Part shown: piece after piece, positions 1 through 9,461 of the stretch | Position numbering within the stretch: the first letter of the stretch is position 1 | How the letters are laid out: every line of letters begins with the position of its first letter | Source of the DNA: Magnetospirillum sp. | GTDB lineage: Bacteria > Pseudomonadota > Alphaproteobacteria > Rhodospirillales > Magnetospirillaceae | Length of the DNA: 45,147 bases | Assembly (NCBI GenBank): GCA_016212565.1 | Contig: JACRFY010000237.1 | Span: forward strand, 1 to 45,147 | Direction of reading: 5' to 3' | Translations under genes and position numbers: made by a program | Notes under the pieces: model-generated | Database searches by the model: none | What the model was told of the DNA's origin: nothing | Seen by the model: the letters and a program-made list of their open reading frames with translations, nothing else

Positions 1-126
1 AGGCTGCAGCGGTGCCGGATCATGCCTGCCCACATCATCGCATGGTCCTTATGGCGACGAGCGCATCAAGCAGTCGCTCGACGGTGCCATATCGCATTAA
101 AAACGCAACTGTAATGCTAGGGCGCT
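1..126. other. Gene-free left edge
   Basis: This stretch lies downstream of the leftward cobT stop codon. I see no credible gene, RNA or terminator in it. It is locally less GC-rich than the genes beside it, around positions 95-118, which fits intergenic DNA. A gene entering from the left could end here, but no reading frame looks protein-like. Confidence 0.5.
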
Positions 127-2013
127 CTACTCTTCCTCGTCGAACAGCGCCGTCAGTTGCCGCATCACCGTTCCGCCCAAATCCTCGGCGTCCATGATGG
201 TGACGGCGCGGCGATAGTAGCGGGTGACGTCGTGGCCGATGCCGATGGCGATCAACTCCACCGACGACTGGGTCTCGATGGCGGCGATCACCTCGCGCAG
301 GTGCTTTTCCAGGTAATTGCCGGGATTGGCCGAGAGGGTCGAATCGTCGACCGGGGCGCCGTCCGAGATCACCATCAGGATGCGCCGCTGCTCCGGGCGG
401 CCGAGCAGGCGCTGATGGGCCCATTGCAGCGCCTCGCCGTCGATGTTCTCCTTGAGGATGCCTTCCTTGAGCATCAGCCCGAGATTCTTGCGCGTGCGCC
501 GCCACGGCGCGTCGGCGGCCTTGTAGACGATGTGGCGCAGGTCGTTGAGGCGGCCGGGATGGGCCGGCTTGCCCTCGGCCTGCCACTTTTCGCGCGACGA
601 GCCGCCCTTCCATTGCCGGGTGGTGAAGCCCAGCACCTCGACCTTGACCCCGCAGCGCTCCAGGGTGCGGGCGAGGATGTCGGCGCTCATCGCCGCGACG
701 GTGATCGGGCGGCCGCGCATCGAGCCGGAATTGTCGATCAGCAGCGTCACCACCGTGTCGCGGAAGCGGGTCTCCTTCTCGACCTTGAACGACAGCGAGT
801 GGGTGGGATTGGCCACCACCCGCGCCAGACGCCCGGTGTCGAGAATGCCTTCTTCGAGGTCGAACGCCCAGGCGCGGGTCTGCTGGGCCATCAGCTTGCG
901 CTGCAAGCGGTTGGCCAGGCGCGCCACCACCCCTTGCAGGTGGGAGAGCTGCTGGTCGAGCTGGAAGCGCAGCCGGGACAATTCCTCGCCGTCGCACAGG
1001 TCTTCGGCGGCGATCAACTGGTCGAACTGGGGAGCGTAGGCGCGGTAGGGCTTCTCGCCGCCGCCGGGCGCCGCGGCGAGGGTGCGCTGGCGGCTGGGAC
1101 CGCCCGGTTCCTCGGTGCCGGCTCCGGACAAGGTCATTTCCTCGCCGGAATCGAGGCCGTCCTGCTCGCCTTCGCCCTCGGCGGCGCCGGGGGCGGGCTG
1201 GGCCTGGCTTTCGCCCTGGGCGCCCTTGCCGTCCTGCTCGCTTTGTTTCTGCTCGCCGGCCGACGAGCCTTCGGAGGTGTCCTGGCCCTCCAATTCCTCG
1301 TCGTCGTCGCGGTCGGCGGTGCGCTGGTCGGCGACCAGCTCCAGGTCGACCAGCAGGTCGGAGAGGGTGCGCGAGAAGCGCTCCTGATCGCCGAGCAACC
1401 CGGTCAGCGCCTCCAGCCGCTCGGCGCCGCGCGCGGCGATCAGCGGCCGCCACAGATCGACGGCGGTCCGTGCCGAGGGCGGCGGCGGGAAGCCGGTGAA
1501 GGCCTCGCGGGCGATCAGGCGGATCACGTCGGCCAGCGGCACGTCCTCGCGCCGGGTCGCCTGATCCATATGGTCGGCGCGGCAGCGCTGCTCCAGCACG
1601 CCGGCGATGTTGGCGGCGACCCCGGCCATGCGCCGCGCCCCCAGGGCTTCGATCCGCGCCTGCTCGACGGCTTCGTAGACCCGGCGCGCCTCCGGGTCGG
1701 CGGGCATGCGCCGCGCATGCAGGCGGTCGTCGTGGTAGCGGTAGCGCAGGGCGATGGCGTCGGCGGTGCCGCGCAGGCGGACCAGATCGCCCTCGCCGGG
1801 CTGGCGCGGCAGGCCGGGCAGCCGGACCTCGGCGCCGCGCACCGAACCGGGGCCGATGGCGAAGCCGACGTCGAGGTCGGCGCGGCCGGCGATGGCCCGC
1901 AGCGTGGCGGTGGTGGCCCGCTTCAGCACATCGGCAGGGCTCTCCTCGGCCGTCCCCGGGCCGTGGCCGGCCGAGGACGCGGGGGCATTGCGCGGGTCAC
2001 GGGGGGGAGTCAC
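127..2013 (-). CDS. cobT: Cobaltochelatase subunit CobT
   Basis: CobT is the large ATPase-partner subunit of the aerobic cobaltochelatase (CobN-CobS-CobT), which inserts cobalt into hydrogenobyrinate a,c-diamide in the cytoplasm. The 628-residue protein has an N-terminal folded part, a strongly acidic low-complexity linker at about residues 215-290, and a C-terminal von Willebrand A domain with the MIDAS signature DNSGS in [11 protein letters not shown]. Length and layout match the family. The start is a GTG one base beyond the cobS stop, so the two genes are very probably co-transcribed and translationally coupled. CobN is not in the window. The name should not be confused with the phosphoribosyltransferase also called CobT at 35.4 kb. 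Confidence 0.95.
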   Translation of the reverse strand: MTPPRDPRNAPASSAGHGPGTAEESPADVLKRATTATLRAIAGRADLDVGFAIGPGSVRGAEVRLPGLPRQPGEGDLVRLRGTADAIALRYRYHDDRLHARRMPADPEARRVYEAVEQARIEALGARRMAGVAANIAGVLEQRCRADHMDQATRREDVPLADVIRLIAREAFTGFPPPPSARTAVDLWRPLIAARGAERLEALTGLLGDQERFSRTLSDLLVDLELVADQRTADRDDDEELEGQDTSEGSSAGEQKQSEQDGKGAQGESQAQPAPGAAEGEGEQDGLDSGEEMTLSGAGTEEPGGPSRQRTLAAAPGGGEKPYRAYAPQFDQLIAAEDLCDGEELSRLRFQLDQQLSHLQGVVARLANRLQRKLMAQQTRAWAFDLEEGILDTGRLARVVANPTHSLSFKVEKETRFRDTVVTLLIDNSGSMRGRPITVAAMSADILARTLERCGVKVEVLGFTTRQWKGGSSREKWQAEGKPAHPGRLNDLRHIVYKAADAPWRRTRKNLGLMLKEGILKENIDGEALQWAHQRLLGRPEQRRILMVISDGAPVDDSTLSANPGNYLEKHLREVIAAIETQSSVELIAIGIGHDVTRYYRRAVTIMDAEDLGGTVMRQLTALFDEEE

Positions 2014-2014
2014 G

Positions 2015-3016
2015 CTACATCACCACCCGGGCCGGCGCCTCCGGCAGCTCGGTGCCGAAGCAGCGCTGGTAGTATTCGGCGATCACCGGCCGCTCCACCT
2101 CGTCGCACTTGTTGAGGAAGGTGAGGCGGAAGGCGAAGGCGACGTCGTTGAAGATCTGCGCGTTCTCGGCCCAGGTGATCACCGTCCGCGGGCTCATCAC
2201 CGTCGAGATGTCGCCGTTGATGAAGCCCTGGCGCGACAGGTCGGCCAGCGACACCATGCGCCCGACCGTCTCGCGGCCCGCGGCGGTGTCCCAGCCGGCC
2301 AGCTTGGTCAGCACGATCTCGACCTCGGCGTCGTGTTCGAGGTAGTTGAGCGTGGCGACGATGTTCCAGCGGTCCATCTGCCCCTGGTTGATCTGCTGGG
2401 TGCCGTGATAGAGGCCGGTGGTGTCGCCCAGGCCGACGGTGTTGGCGGTCGAGAACAGGCGGAAGGCCGGGTGCGGCCGGATCACCCGGTTCTGGTCCAA
2501 GAGGGTCAGGCGGCCCTCGACCTCGAGGACGCGCTGGATGACGAACATCACGTCGGGGCGGCCGGCGTCGTATTCGTCGAACACCAGGGCGCAGGGGTGC
2601 TGGAGCGCCCAGGGCAGGATGCCCTCGCGGAATTCGGTGATCTGCTGGCCGTCCTTCAGCACGATGGCGTCCTTGCCGATCAGGTCGATGCGGCTGACGT
2701 GGGAATCGAGGTTGATGCGGATGCACGGCCAGTTCAGCCGCGCCGCCACCTGCTCGATGTGGGTCGACTTGCCGGTGCCATGGTAGCCCTGGATCATCAC
2801 CCGCCGGTTGAAGGCGAAGCCGGCCAGGATGGCCAGCGTGGTGTCGCGGTCGAAGCGGTAGGCGGGATCGACGTCGGGCACATGCTCGCTGCCCACCGAG
2901 AAGGCGGGCACTTCGAGGTCGACATCGATGCCGAACACCGCGCGCACCGAAACCTTGATGTCGGGCTGGGCCAGGGGGTGGTCGGAGGCAAGCGGAGATT
3001 CGTTGGTCACGGTCAT
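2015..3016 (-). CDS. cobS: Cobaltochelatase subunit CobS (AAA+ ATPase)
   Basis: CobS is the MoxR-like AAA+ motor of the aerobic cobaltochelatase, forming a ring with CobT that drives cobalt insertion by CobN. In this 333-residue protein a Walker A motif (GYHGTGKST) lies at residues 77-85 and a Walker B (ALVFDEYD) near 143-150. The frame is open further upstream, but the ATG at 3016 opens the family-typical N-terminus (MTVTNES) and has GGAAAG a few bases before it. It follows the J-domain gene by about 22 bp and precedes cobT by one base. This is the bolA / J-domain / cobS / cobT neighbourhood known from many alphaproteobacteria. Confidence 0.95.
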   Translation of the reverse strand: MTVTNESPLASDHPLAQPDIKVSVRAVFGIDVDLEVPAFSVGSEHVPDVDPAYRFDRDTTLAILAGFAFNRRVMIQGYHGTGKSTHIEQVAARLNWPCIRINLDSHVSRIDLIGKDAIVLKDGQQITEFREGILPWALQHPCALVFDEYDAGRPDVMFVIQRVLEVEGRLTLLDQNRVIRPHPAFRLFSTANTVGLGDTTGLYHGTQQINQGQMDRWNIVATLNYLEHDAEVEIVLTKLAGWDTAAGRETVGRMVSLADLSRQGFINGDISTVMSPRTVITWAENAQIFNDVAFAFRLTFLNKCDEVERPVIAEYYQRCFGTELPEAPARVVM

Positions 3017-3038
3017 CGGACTTTCCTTGATAGGCCGA

Positions 3039-3623
3039 TCAGGCGGACAGGCTGGCGAGCAGCGTGGTGTAGGCCTGATTGATCTGCTTGAATTTCTCTT
3101 CGGCGTCCTTGTCGCCGTTGTTGGCATCCGGGTGATGCCGCTTTACCAGTTCCTTGTAGCGGGCCTTGAGGATCGCCAGCGTCAGCACCCCGTCGAGCCC
3201 GAGCAGCTTCATCGCCGCCTCCTCCGGGGTCTCGGGGCGCGCCTTGGCCTTGCGCAGGTCCTCGGCCTCCTCGTCGAACACGCCGAGCGGATCGTCGATG
3301 GTGAACGAGAAGCGCCGGTTGCCGACCTTGGCCCCCAGCGGCCAGGTCTGGCGCTCCCAGGTGGTGGAGCGGCGGACCTCGTGTTCGATCTCGTCGGGGC
3401 TCATGCCGCGGTAGTAGTCCCAGGCGGCATTGTAGGCCCGCACATGGTCGAGGCAGAACCAATAATACTGGTTGAGGTGAAGGCGCGAGCGCGGGGCGCG
3501 ATACTCTCCGTGCGAGGCGCAGCCGGGATGGTCGCAGGCACGCAACGACGGCCGCTCTTCGGCGGCTGCCTGACCGTAACGCCACGAGGCCCGTTTCGTG
3601 TTGGACGCCTTCATAGCGGCCAT
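3039..3623 (-). CDS. J-domain (DnaJ-like) protein
   Basis: This 194-residue protein carries a C-terminal J domain at about residues 135-190 with the catalytic HPD triad in [11 protein letters not shown], the motif that stimulates DnaK ATPase. The N-terminal two thirds have no DnaJ G/F or zinc-finger region, so it is a specialised co-chaperone rather than DnaJ itself. The N-terminus has a short Cys/His-containing stretch ([12 protein letters not shown]), possibly a small metal site. I chose the ATG at 3623 because GGGGGAG lies eight bases upstream; an ATG three codons later is also possible. It is the first gene before cobS-cobT and probably in their operon. Its client is unknown. Confidence 0.88.
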   Translation of the reverse strand: MAAMKASNTKRASWRYGQAAAEERPSLRACDHPGCASHGEYRAPRSRLHLNQYYWFCLDHVRAYNAAWDYYRGMSPDEIEHEVRRSTTWERQTWPLGAKVGNRRFSFTIDDPLGVFDEEAEDLRKAKARPETPEEAAMKLLGLDGVLTLAILKARYKELVKRHHPDANNGDKDAEEKFKQINQAYTTLLASLSA

Positions 3624-3730
3624 AATGAGGACTCCCCCGCCGGCTGGCAAGGCGCGACGGCGGCCTTGACGGTCGGCGGACCACCCCCCACTTGCGGGGG
3701 AGACCTTCGTCTCGTCCGGGAGATACCGCC

Positions 3731-4000
3731 GTGTCCATCCGCGCCGCCATCGAAACCAAGCTCACCCAAGCCCTGGCGCCGACCCGGCTGGCGGTGTTCG
3801 ACGAATCGGACCGTCACGTCGGCCATCCCGGCTGGGATCCCAAGGGCGAGACCCACTTCTGCGTCGACATCGTCTCGCCCGCCTTCGCCGGCAAGAGCCG
3901 CATCGAACGCCACCGCATGGTCCATACCCTGCTCGACGCCGAACTGAAGGGCGGCGTCCACGCCCTGGCGCTGTCGGTCAAGGCACCGGGCGAGGAATAG
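3731..4000 (+). CDS. bolA: BolA family protein
   Basis: This is an 89-residue BolA-like protein with the family fold and the segment ETHFCVDIVSPAF followed by RHRMVHTLLDAEL. The conserved His/Cys region is the site where BolA proteins bind a 2Fe-2S cluster together with a monothiol glutaredoxin. BolA proteins act in iron regulation, Fe-S trafficking or stress morphology. The GTG at 3731 is chosen because homology begins there; the frame is open a little further upstream. The gene is divergent from the J-domain/cobS/cobT operon, a conserved alphaproteobacterial arrangement. Confidence 0.92.
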   Translation: MSIRAAIETKLTQALAPTRLAVFDESDRHVGHPGWDPKGETHFCVDIVSPAFAGKSRIERHRMVHTLLDAELKGGVHALALSVKAPGEE

Positions 4001-4093
4001 CGGGGCGGCTGCACCGGGGGGCCCCAACGGCCCTTGGTGTCCTGCGGCCACGTTCCGGTTGCCACTCGGTCCAGGTTCCGGGCGAGGAATAGC
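3980..4093 (+). repeat. Degenerate duplication of the bolA 3' end
   Basis: The last bases of bolA, ending in CCGGGCGAGGAATAG at 3986-4000, recur about 90 bp downstream near 4079-4093 with the same 15 bases including the stop triplet. Similarity continues patchily for about 30 bases upstream of both copies (TCGGTC.AGG). This looks like a decayed tandem duplication rather than chance, but no intact reading frame accompanies the second copy. Confidence 0.5.
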
Positions 4094-4163
4094 CCTCGGC
4101 GCCGTCAATCCTCGCCCCCATATTTGCCGGCGCTTTCGCGGCGCCCCGGTTGCCATCCGCGGC

Positions 4164-4175
4164 GGAACGCTATAG
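4164..4175 (+). promoter_or_regulatory. Possible -10 element upstream of the NDUFA9-like gene
   Basis: A TATAGT hexamer stands out in GC-rich DNA in the 4001-4235 intergenic region, about 65 bp before the start at 4236. A TTGCCA lies upstream, but with only about 15 bases between them, which is short for a sigma-70 type promoter. The call is weak. Confidence 0.3.
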
Positions 4176-4235
4176 TTTTTGCACCAATAGCTGCGCTAAG
4201 ACGCGGCCCAAGCAAAATTGGTGGCGGAGGGCGGC

Positions 4236-5234
4236 ATGGACCGACGGGTGATCACGGTATTCGGCGGATCCGGCTTCATCGGTCGCCATCTGGTCCGCCG
4301 GCTCGCCGCCGAGGGCTGGGTGGTGCGGGTGGCGGTGCGCGATCCGGTCGCCGCCGAATTCCTGCGCCCGATGGGCGACGTCGGCCAGGTGGTGCCGCTG
4401 CACGTCGATATCGCCAACGCCGCCTCGGTGGCGGCGGTGGTCCAGGGCGCCCAGGCGGTGGTCAATCTGGTCGGCATCCTGTACGAGCGCGGCCGCGCTA
4501 CCTTCGAGCGCATCCACCATCAGGGCGCGGCGACCATCGCCACCGCCGCCAAGACCGCCGGGGTGGCCCGGCTGGTGCACGTCTCGGCGCTGGGGGCCGA
4601 CAAGGCCTCGGCGGCGGCCTATGCCCGCTCCAAGGCGGCCGGCGAAGAGGCGGTGCTGGCCGTCTTTCCCGGCGCCACCATCCTGCGCCCCAGCGTGGTG
4701 TTCGGGCCCGAGGACGACTTCTTCAACCGTTTCGCCACCCTGGCGACGCTTTCGCCGGTGCTGCCGGTCTATACCGGCGACGGCTTCAAGCCGGTGCGCA
4801 CCGAAGCCGGGTTCTCCATCGATGCCTTCGGTTCGGGTGGGCCGGTGTTCCAGCCGGTGTGGGTGGGCGACGTCGCCGAGGCGATCGTCCGCGCGCTGGC
4901 CGATCCCCAGACGGCCGGCCGCATCTACGAACTGGGCGGGCCGCGCCGCTATTCGCTCAAGGAACTGCTCGAACTGATCATGACCGAGACCGGCCGCCGC
5001 CGGCTGCTGGTGCCGCTGCCGTTCTGGGTGGCGCGGATCCAGGCGGCGTTCCTGCAATTCCTGCCCAAGCCGCCGCTGACTCCCGACCAGGTCAGGCTGC
5101 TGCAGGTCGACAACGTGGTCCGCGGCGGCAAGCCGGGTTTGGCCGATCTCGGCATCACCGCCACCGCCGCCGAAGCCATCCTGCCGCTCTATCTCGGCCG
5201 CTACGGCAAGTCCGCGGTCGCCACCGGGGCGTGA
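4236..5234 (+). CDS. Complex I NDUFA9-family NAD(P)-binding protein
   Basis: This 332-residue atypical short-chain dehydrogenase opens with a Rossmann nucleotide-binding motif (VFGGSGFIGRHLVRRL, residues 7-22). It continues with family-typical segments such as VVNLVGILYERG and a Y-x-x-x-K-like site in AAAYARSKAAGE. In alphaproteobacteria this family is the counterpart of mitochondrial NDUFA9, an accessory subunit that stabilises NADH:ubiquinone oxidoreductase and binds NADPH. An earlier ATG at 4218 exists, but the one at 4236 has GGAGGG upstream and starts at the family boundary. No nuo genes are in the window. A sugar or ubiquinone-related epimerase role is the main alternative. Confidence 0.85.
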   Translation: MDRRVITVFGGSGFIGRHLVRRLAAEGWVVRVAVRDPVAAEFLRPMGDVGQVVPLHVDIANAASVAAVVQGAQAVVNLVGILYERGRATFERIHHQGAATIATAAKTAGVARLVHVSALGADKASAAAYARSKAAGEEAVLAVFPGATILRPSVVFGPEDDFFNRFATLATLSPVLPVYTGDGFKPVRTEAGFSIDAFGSGGPVFQPVWVGDVAEAIVRALADPQTAGRIYELGGPRRYSLKELLELIMTETGRRRLLVPLPFWVARIQAAFLQFLPKPPLTPDQVRLLQVDNVVRGGKPGLADLGITATAAEAILPLYLGRYGKSAVATGA

Positions 5235-5236
5235 CA

Positions 5237-5257
5237 GGTCTTGCATCGCGCAAGACC
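5237..5257 (+). terminator. Short hairpin after the NDUFA9-like gene
   Basis: An 8-bp perfect inverted repeat (GGTCTTGC / GCAAGACC) with a 5-base loop begins two bases after the stop codon. There is no T-tract, so it may be a weak terminator, an RNA-end stabiliser or a spacer structure before the next gene. Confidence 0.45.
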
Positions 5258-5304
5258 GCGCGCGAGGATAGCGACGTCGGGGCGCCTGGAGAGAGAGGGG
5301 AACG

Positions 5305-5811
5305 GTGGACGCGGCCAACCCGCCGGATGAAGAGGCCGGCTTCGAGGACTACCGCGCCAAGGTCGCTGGCACCAACATCAGCGGGCAGACGCTGCTGGCG
5401 ACCGATTACCTGAACCATTTCAATGAAATCGTCATGCTGCTCGACATGCTTCCCGACATGCCGGACATGATCGAGGAGTGCAAGCTGTGGCAGCCGAAGA
5501 GCTATAAGGAGCACTTCGCCGATTCCACCTTCTCCGACCGTCAACTGGCCATCGAGGCCTATGACCGGGTGCCGTCGCGCTTCCGCCGGCCGTTCGAGGA
5601 GACCATCGGCCAATTGACGGCGCTGATCGTCGGCGGCGTCGAGCGTCTGGACGCCGACATCGCCGCCGGCGCCGAATCCGCCGCCTTGGGCGAGACCTGC
5701 CGGGCCCTGTCGCGTGCGGCGCAGGCGTTGATGGATTGCGCGTCGGCGATCATCCACGGTTCGGAGCGGGCGATGGTCCAGGTGGAAATCGACCGCCTGC
5801 TGGGGCGGTAG
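5305..5811 (+). CDS. Hypothetical protein, acidic and helical
   Basis: I do not recognise this 168-residue protein. It starts at a GTG with a strong purine-rich ribosome site (GGAGAGAGAGGGGA) upstream. It is acidic, has no signal peptide or membrane segment, and reads as mostly alpha-helical. A methionine-rich stretch (MLLDMLPDMPDMIEEC) lies at about residues 44-59, and the C-terminus resembles a four-helix-bundle protein. It follows the NDUFA9-like gene by 70 bp and may be co-transcribed. Codon use fits a real gene. Confidence 0.8.
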   Translation: MDAANPPDEEAGFEDYRAKVAGTNISGQTLLATDYLNHFNEIVMLLDMLPDMPDMIEECKLWQPKSYKEHFADSTFSDRQLAIEAYDRVPSRFRRPFEETIGQLTALIVGGVERLDADIAAGAESAALGETCRALSRAAQALMDCASAIIHGSERAMVQVEIDRLLGR

Positions 5812-5818
5812 CCGTCAT

Positions 5819-5931
5819 GCGTCTTTCGAGACGGCCCCTTCGGGGCCTCCTCAGGATGAGGACGATTTGTTTGATATCAAGGGGATGCCCTTCATCCTGA
5901 GGAGGCGCGGCAGCGCCGTCTCGAAGGACGC
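5819..5931. repeat. Long imperfect inverted repeat (dispersed-repeat type)
   Basis: Two arms of about 42 bases, at 5819-5861 and 5891-5931, are imperfect reverse complements separated by an AT-rich spacer. Both contain the core CCTCAGGATGA and the segment GTCTCGAA. This sequence type resembles the palindromic dispersed repeats known from several alphaproteobacterial genomes (Bradyrhizobium, Rhodopseudomonas and relatives). It lies between the ends of a rightward and a leftward gene, where it could act as a bidirectional transcript end. Mobility is an inference; there is no transposase. Confidence 0.75.
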
Positions 5932-6022
5932 GCTGCGGTCGTGAACGCCTTCGGCCGTGTGACGAGCACGGGCATGACGGCTTGGGAAGGAGAGGGCTGC
6001 ACCATCCGAATGACTCGGTGCA

Positions 6023-7180
6023 CTACCCGCCGAAGAACCGATCCAGCCGCGCCAGCGCCTCGTCGATGGCGGCATCCGTCTTGGCGAAGCAGAAGCGGGC
6101 GTAGTGGTCCGGTGCCTCGCCCTGATAGAAGGCGCCGACCGGAATGGCGGCGACGCCGGCCTTTTCGGTGAGGAAGCGGCAGAAGGCGTGGTCGTCGTCG
6201 CAGAAGCCCAGCGGCGAGAAATCCGCCGTCAGGAAGTAGCTGCCGCCGGTGGGCAGCACCGCGAAGCCGATCTCCGCCAGCCCGGCGGCCAGACGGTCGC
6301 GGCGCTTCTCCAGCACCCCGGCGAGGCCGGCGATGGTGGCCCCCTGCGTCTCCAGCCCCCAGGCCACCGCCGCCTGCAGGCCCGGGGCGGTGGTGAAGGC
6401 GAGGAACTGGTGGGCCTTGGCCACCGGGGCGAGCAGATCGGCCGGCGCCACCACCCAACCGACCTTCCAGCCGGTCAGGGAGAAGATCTTTCCCGCCGAG
6501 CCGACCTTCAGACAGCGCCGGCGCATCCCCGGCAGGGTCGCCAGGCCGACATGGCGGCGGCCGTCGTAGACCAGATGCTCGTAGACCTCGTCGCACACCG
6601 CATAGGCGTCGAAGCGCTCCAGCAGTCCGGCGATGACGGCCAGTTCGTCGCCGTCATAGACCTTGCCGGCGGGGTTGGTCGGCGTATTGAGCACCAGCAG
6701 CTTGGTGCGCGGCGAGAAGGCCGCTTCCAAATCCTCGCGCGGCAGCGTCCAGTGCGGCGGCTCCAGGCGCACCAGCTTGGGGATGCCCCCGGCGCGGCGG
6801 ACGATGGGCAGGTAGCTGTCGTAGAGCGGCTCGATCAGCACCACCTCGTCGCCCGGCTCGATCAGGCCGAAGAAGCAGGCCGCCAGCGCCTCGGTGGCTC
6901 CCGAGGTGACCATCACCTCCGCCGGCTCGACGTCCAGGCCGTGGAACGCGGCCTCGTGGCCGGCCACCGCCGCGCGCAGGGCCGGGATGCCCATCATCGA
7001 CGGATACTGGTGCGGACCGCGGGCGTGTTCGGCGGCGGCGCGGGCGACCACCGCCGCCGGCTCCAGCCCCTCGGGGAAGCCCTGGCCGAGGTTGACGGCC
7101 CCGTGGGCGACCGCCAGCCGCGACATGGTCTCGAAGATGGTGGTGCCGAACGAGGACAGGATCGAATTGGCGGGCTTCAC
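6023..7180 (-). CDS. PLP-dependent aminotransferase, class I/II
   Basis: This 385-residue fold-type I aminotransferase transfers amino groups between amino acids and 2-oxo acids in the cytoplasm. The PLP-binding lysine is in SAGKIFSLTGWKVGW. The segments NTPTNPAGKVY and CDEVYEHLVYDG are typical of the kynurenine/methionine/aspartate aminotransferase group. The substrate cannot be told from sequence. The start is a GTG at 7180 with GGAGG five bases upstream; the frame is open further back, but homology begins here. It stands alone, leftward, next to glnB. Confidence 0.9.
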   Translation of the reverse strand: MKPANSILSSFGTTIFETMSRLAVAHGAVNLGQGFPEGLEPAAVVARAAAEHARGPHQYPSMMGIPALRAAVAGHEAAFHGLDVEPAEVMVTSGATEALAACFFGLIEPGDEVVLIEPLYDSYLPIVRRAGGIPKLVRLEPPHWTLPREDLEAAFSPRTKLLVLNTPTNPAGKVYDGDELAVIAGLLERFDAYAVCDEVYEHLVYDGRRHVGLATLPGMRRRCLKVGSAGKIFSLTGWKVGWVVAPADLLAPVAKAHQFLAFTTAPGLQAAVAWGLETQGATIAGLAGVLEKRRDRLAAGLAEIGFAVLPTGGSYFLTADFSPLGFCDDDHAFCRFLTEKAGVAAIPVGAFYQGEAPDHYARFCFAKTDAAIDEALARLDRFFGG

Positions 7181-7317
7181 CGCAGCCTCCGGGGTGGTCG
7201 AATGTCGCCCCACCTCTAGCATAGCCGGGGCATGGGCGGGAGAGGGGGTGCGTATGCCCAAGGAATAGGCGGGAATGCCCGAAAAAACGGCAGATTTTCA
7301 AGCGGTTCGGCCCTTGA

Positions 7318-7752
<435 letters not shown>

Positions 7753-7810
7753 CCGCCGTCCCGATCCCTGTCCTTTTCATTCGTGCAATCTCCAACATCA
7801 GGAACTGACC

Positions 7811-9223
7811 ATGTCCGACGACGTCAAAAAAGTCCTCGAGATGCTCAAGGAGCACGACGTTAAGTACGTCGATTTCCGCTTCACCGACCCCCGCGGCAAG
7901 TGGCAGCACACCGCGCAGCACGTCTCCACCGTCGACGAGGACATGCTGAAGGAAGGCATCATGTTCGATGGCTCCTCCATCGCCGGCTGGAAGAGCATCA
8001 ACGAGTCGGACATGATCCTGATGCCCGACTGCGCGTCGGCGGTCATGGACCCCTTCGCCGCCCAGGCGCAGCTGATCATCAACTGCGACATCGTCGAGCC
8101 GGCCACCGGCCAGCTCTATGACCGCGATCCGCGCTCGATCGCCAAGCGGGCCGAGACCTACGTCAAGGCGTCGGGCATCGGCGACGCCACCTATTTCGGC
8201 CCCGAGGCCGAGTTCTTCGTGTTCGACGACGTGAAGTACCATGTCGGCATGAACAAGGGGTACTACGAGCTGTCGTCGGAAGACGGCGTCGAGGCCCAGG
8301 GCAAGGACTTCCCCGAGGGCAACCTGGGCCACCGTCCGGGCGTCAAGGGCGGCTACTTCCCGGTTCCGCCGGTGGACAGCGCCGTCGACATGCGCGCCGA
8401 GATGCTGACCGTGATGGGCGACATGGGCCTGCCGATCGAGAAGCACCACCACGAGGTGGCCTCGTCGCAGCATGAGCTGGGCATGAAGTTCGGCAGCCTG
8501 GTTCAGGCCGCCGACTGGATCCAGACCTACAAGTACGTGGTCCACAACGTCGCCGCCTCGTACGGCAAGACCGCGACCTTCATGCCGAAGCCGATCTATG
8601 GCGACAACGGCTCGGGCATGCACGTCCACCAGTCGATCTGGAAGGCCGGCAAGCCGCTGTTCGCCGGTTCGGGCTATGCCGACCTGTCGGACATGGCGCT
8701 GTACTACATCGGCGGCATCATCAAGCACGCCAAGTCGATCAACGCCTTCACCAACCCGCTGACCAACAGCTACAAGCGCCTGATCCCCGGCTTCGAGGCT
8801 CCGGTGCTGCTGGCCTATTCGGCGCGCAACCGCTCGGCGTCGTGCCGCATCCCCTACGCGGCGAGCCCCAAGGGCAAGCGCGTCGAGGTCCGCTTCCCCG
8901 ATCCGGGCGCGAACCCCTACCTGGCCTTCGCCGCCATGCTGATGGCCGGCCTGGACGGCATCGCCAACAAGATCCATCCCGGCGATCCGATGGACAAGAA
9001 CCTCTACGACCTGCCCCCCGAGGAACTGGCCAGCGTGCCGACCGTGTGCGGCAGCCTGCGCGAGGCCCTCGAATCCCTGCGCTCCAGCCACGACTTCCTG
9101 CTCAAGGGCGACGTGTTCTCGAAGGAGTTCATCGAGAGCTACATCGAACTGAAGTACGAAGAAGTCTACCGCTTCGAGCACACCCCGCATCCGGTCGAGT
9201 TCCAGATGTACTATTCGGTGTAA
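7811..9223 (+). CDS. glnA: Glutamine synthetase type I
   Basis: GlnA makes glutamine from glutamate, ammonia and ATP as a cytoplasmic dodecamer. The 470-residue protein is full length. It carries the signature [10 protein letters not shown], the ATP-binding region [16 protein letters not shown], and the adenylylation-site tyrosine at about residue 399 in [10 protein letters not shown], so it is the GlnE-regulated GSI-beta type. It is the second gene of the glnB-glnA operon. An imperfect hairpin follows the stop. Confidence 0.98.
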   Translation: MSDDVKKVLEMLKEHDVKYVDFRFTDPRGKWQHTAQHVSTVDEDMLKEGIMFDGSSIAGWKSINESDMILMPDCASAVMDPFAAQAQLIINCDIVEPATGQLYDRDPRSIAKRAETYVKASGIGDATYFGPEAEFFVFDDVKYHVGMNKGYYELSSEDGVEAQGKDFPEGNLGHRPGVKGGYFPVPPVDSAVDMRAEMLTVMGDMGLPIEKHHHEVASSQHELGMKFGSLVQAADWIQTYKYVVHNVAASYGKTATFMPKPIYGDNGSGMHVHQSIWKAGKPLFAGSGYADLSDMALYYIGGIIKHAKSINAFTNPLTNSYKRLIPGFEAPVLLAYSARNRSASCRIPYAASPKGKRVEVRFPDPGANPYLAFAAMLMAGLDGIANKIHPGDPMDKNLYDLPPEELASVPTVCGSLREALESLRSSHDFLLKGDVFSKEFIESYIELKYEEVYRFEHTPHPVEFQMYYSV

Positions 9224-9247
9224 TCGCCGCGAACGTTGTTGCGAATG

Positions 9248-9272
9248 CCCCTGTCGCCGCCGGCGGCAGGGG
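9248..9272 (+). terminator. GC-rich hairpin after glnA
   Basis: CCCCTG pairs with CAGGGG, with CCGCC/GGCGG inside. It lies 25 bases after the glnA stop and just beyond the stop of the convergent small gene. No T-run follows on either strand. It is a plausible transcript end shared by the convergent genes. Confidence 0.5.
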
Positions 9273-9461
9273 TCACCGAACCCACAACCGGCTGACCAGA
9301 TCATAGGCGTCGGAAATGCCAAGCTCCGGCCGGACCTCCAGAACGGTGCGGACGGCTGCGGCCAGCGCAACCGCATCGTCCCGGCCCCTGGCCCTTGACT
9401 TCGCCAATGCCGTCACGATCACGTCCCGGAGCGGATGCGGCATCACCACGGGCTCGCTCAT
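9273..9461 (-). CDS. Small hypothetical partner of the XRE-type protein
   Basis: This 62-residue protein starts (MSEPVVMPH) at an ATG that overlaps the stop of the upstream XRE-type gene as ATGA, so the two are probably translationally coupled. It is predicted helical, with an alanine-rich middle (VALAAAVRTVLE) and a tail ISDAYDLVSRLWVR. I do not recognise a family. Coupling to a regulator suggests a co-regulator or a small toxin/antitoxin-like partner, but nothing in its sequence proves either. Confidence 0.65.
   Translation of the reverse strand: MSEPVVMPHPLRDVIVTALAKSRARGRDDAVALAAAVRTVLEVRPELGISDAYDLVSRLWVR

Noticed and set aside
157-2115. Long open frame on the plus strand opposite cobT
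   Set aside because: It is a shadow of the high-GC cobT gene. Its translation is low-complexity, with no domain, and cobT is unmistakable.
6023-7180. Assigning the aminotransferase to a specific substrate (kynurenine or aspartate)
   Set aside because: The visible motifs are shared across the class I/II group and the neighbours give no pathway context.
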